Shown: positions 14,076-14,242 of the stretch, piece by piece
Numbering within the stretch: the first letter of the stretch is position 1
How the letters are laid out: each line of letters opens with the position of its first letter
NCBI GenBank assembly: GCA_050747865.1
Contig: JBOGJI010000270.1
Span: 1 to 14,242, forward strand
Source of the DNA: JBOGJI01 sp050747865
GTDB lineage: Bacteria > Acidobacteriota > Thermoanaerobaculia > Multivoradales > JAHEKO01
Direction: 5' to 3'
DNA: 14,242 bases
Notes under the pieces: generated by a model
Seen by the model: the letters and a program-made list of their open reading frames with translations, nothing else
What the model was told of the DNA's origin: nothing
Database searches by the model: none
Program-made: the position numbers and the translations under genes

Positions 14076-14242
14076 TCAGTTGCTCGTCTCCATCGCCGCC
14101 GGGTAGAGCGTTGCGCACAGGAAGCCCACGAGCTCCCGAGCCGTCGCGGTGACCGCCTTCTGCGGCGGCTTGCCCAGCGACAGCAGGCGCCAATGGCGCC
14201 GGTGGAGTCGACGCATCGCTCGATCGGCCAGCGCGATGACCT
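14076..14242 (-). CDS. IS110-family transposase, C-terminal part (runs off window)
   Basis: The minus-strand frame entering at the right edge ends in TGA at 14078-14076 and reads VIALADRAMRRLHRRHWRLL, then GKPPQKAVTATARELVGFLC. This is the typical C-terminus of IS110-family transposases (RRLHRRYWRL..RGKP..KAV.A.ARELVGF), which insert through a bridge-RNA-guided mechanism. The catalytic RuvC-like domain and the Tnp domain serine, if present, lie beyond the window, so whether the gene is intact cannot be judged. With the recombinase/IS3 relics at the left edge, it brackets the mercury region with mobile DNA. Confidence 0.75.
   Translation of the reverse strand, partial: VIALADRAMRRLHRRHWRLLSLGKPPQKAVTATARELVGFLCATLYPAAMETSN

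Overview
This is a GC-rich (roughly two-thirds G+C by eye) bacterial segment built around mercury and organomercury resistance, with mobile-element debris at both ends. The taxon cannot be fixed from the sequence. GTG starts, high GC and the family mix (a DUF6624-type protein, a deiodinase-like protein, a GCPII-like M28 peptidase) suggest a soil or sediment lineage such as Acidobacteriota, Actinomycetota or a deltaproteobacterial-type group; that is inference only.

Layout. 1-330: two fused relics on the minus strand, an integron-integrase-like tyrosine recombinase with an internal deletion and the 3' end of an IS3-family element with its terminal inverted repeat. 588-1247 (+): a deiodinase-like thioredoxin-fold protein with Cys at the selenocysteine position. 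1268-1864 (-): a DUF6624-like protein. 1960-2517 (+): a small membrane protein. 2525-5017 (-): a four-gene mercury operon, csoR-like repressor, merT, merP, merA, read from one strong promoter whose spacer is filled by a perfect C6-T-G6 palindrome of CsoR-operator type. 5111-6912 (-): a NarL-type two-component pair. 7070-9328 (-): a secreted M28 metallopeptidase. 9536-12198 (+): merB, a shortened alpha/beta hydrolase and a second flavin disulfide reductase. 12287-13279 (+): a DedA-rhodanese fusion whose active-site motif holds an in-frame TGA followed by a hairpin, a good selenocysteine candidate. 13421 to about 13805: a frameshifted metallo-beta-lactamase-fold relic. 14076 to the end (-): the C-terminus of an IS110-family transposase.

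How the parts work together. MerT and MerP bring Hg(II) to MerA, which reduces it to Hg(0). MerB, encoded separately on the opposite strand, would release Hg(II) from organomercurials. The regulator is not MerR but a CsoR/FrmR-type protein with displaced metal ligands. A 45-bp repeat occurs three times in the same orientation in intergenic gaps (6949, 9434, 13306). The leading candidates for something new are the TGA-containing DedA-rhodanese and the CsoR-type control of mer.
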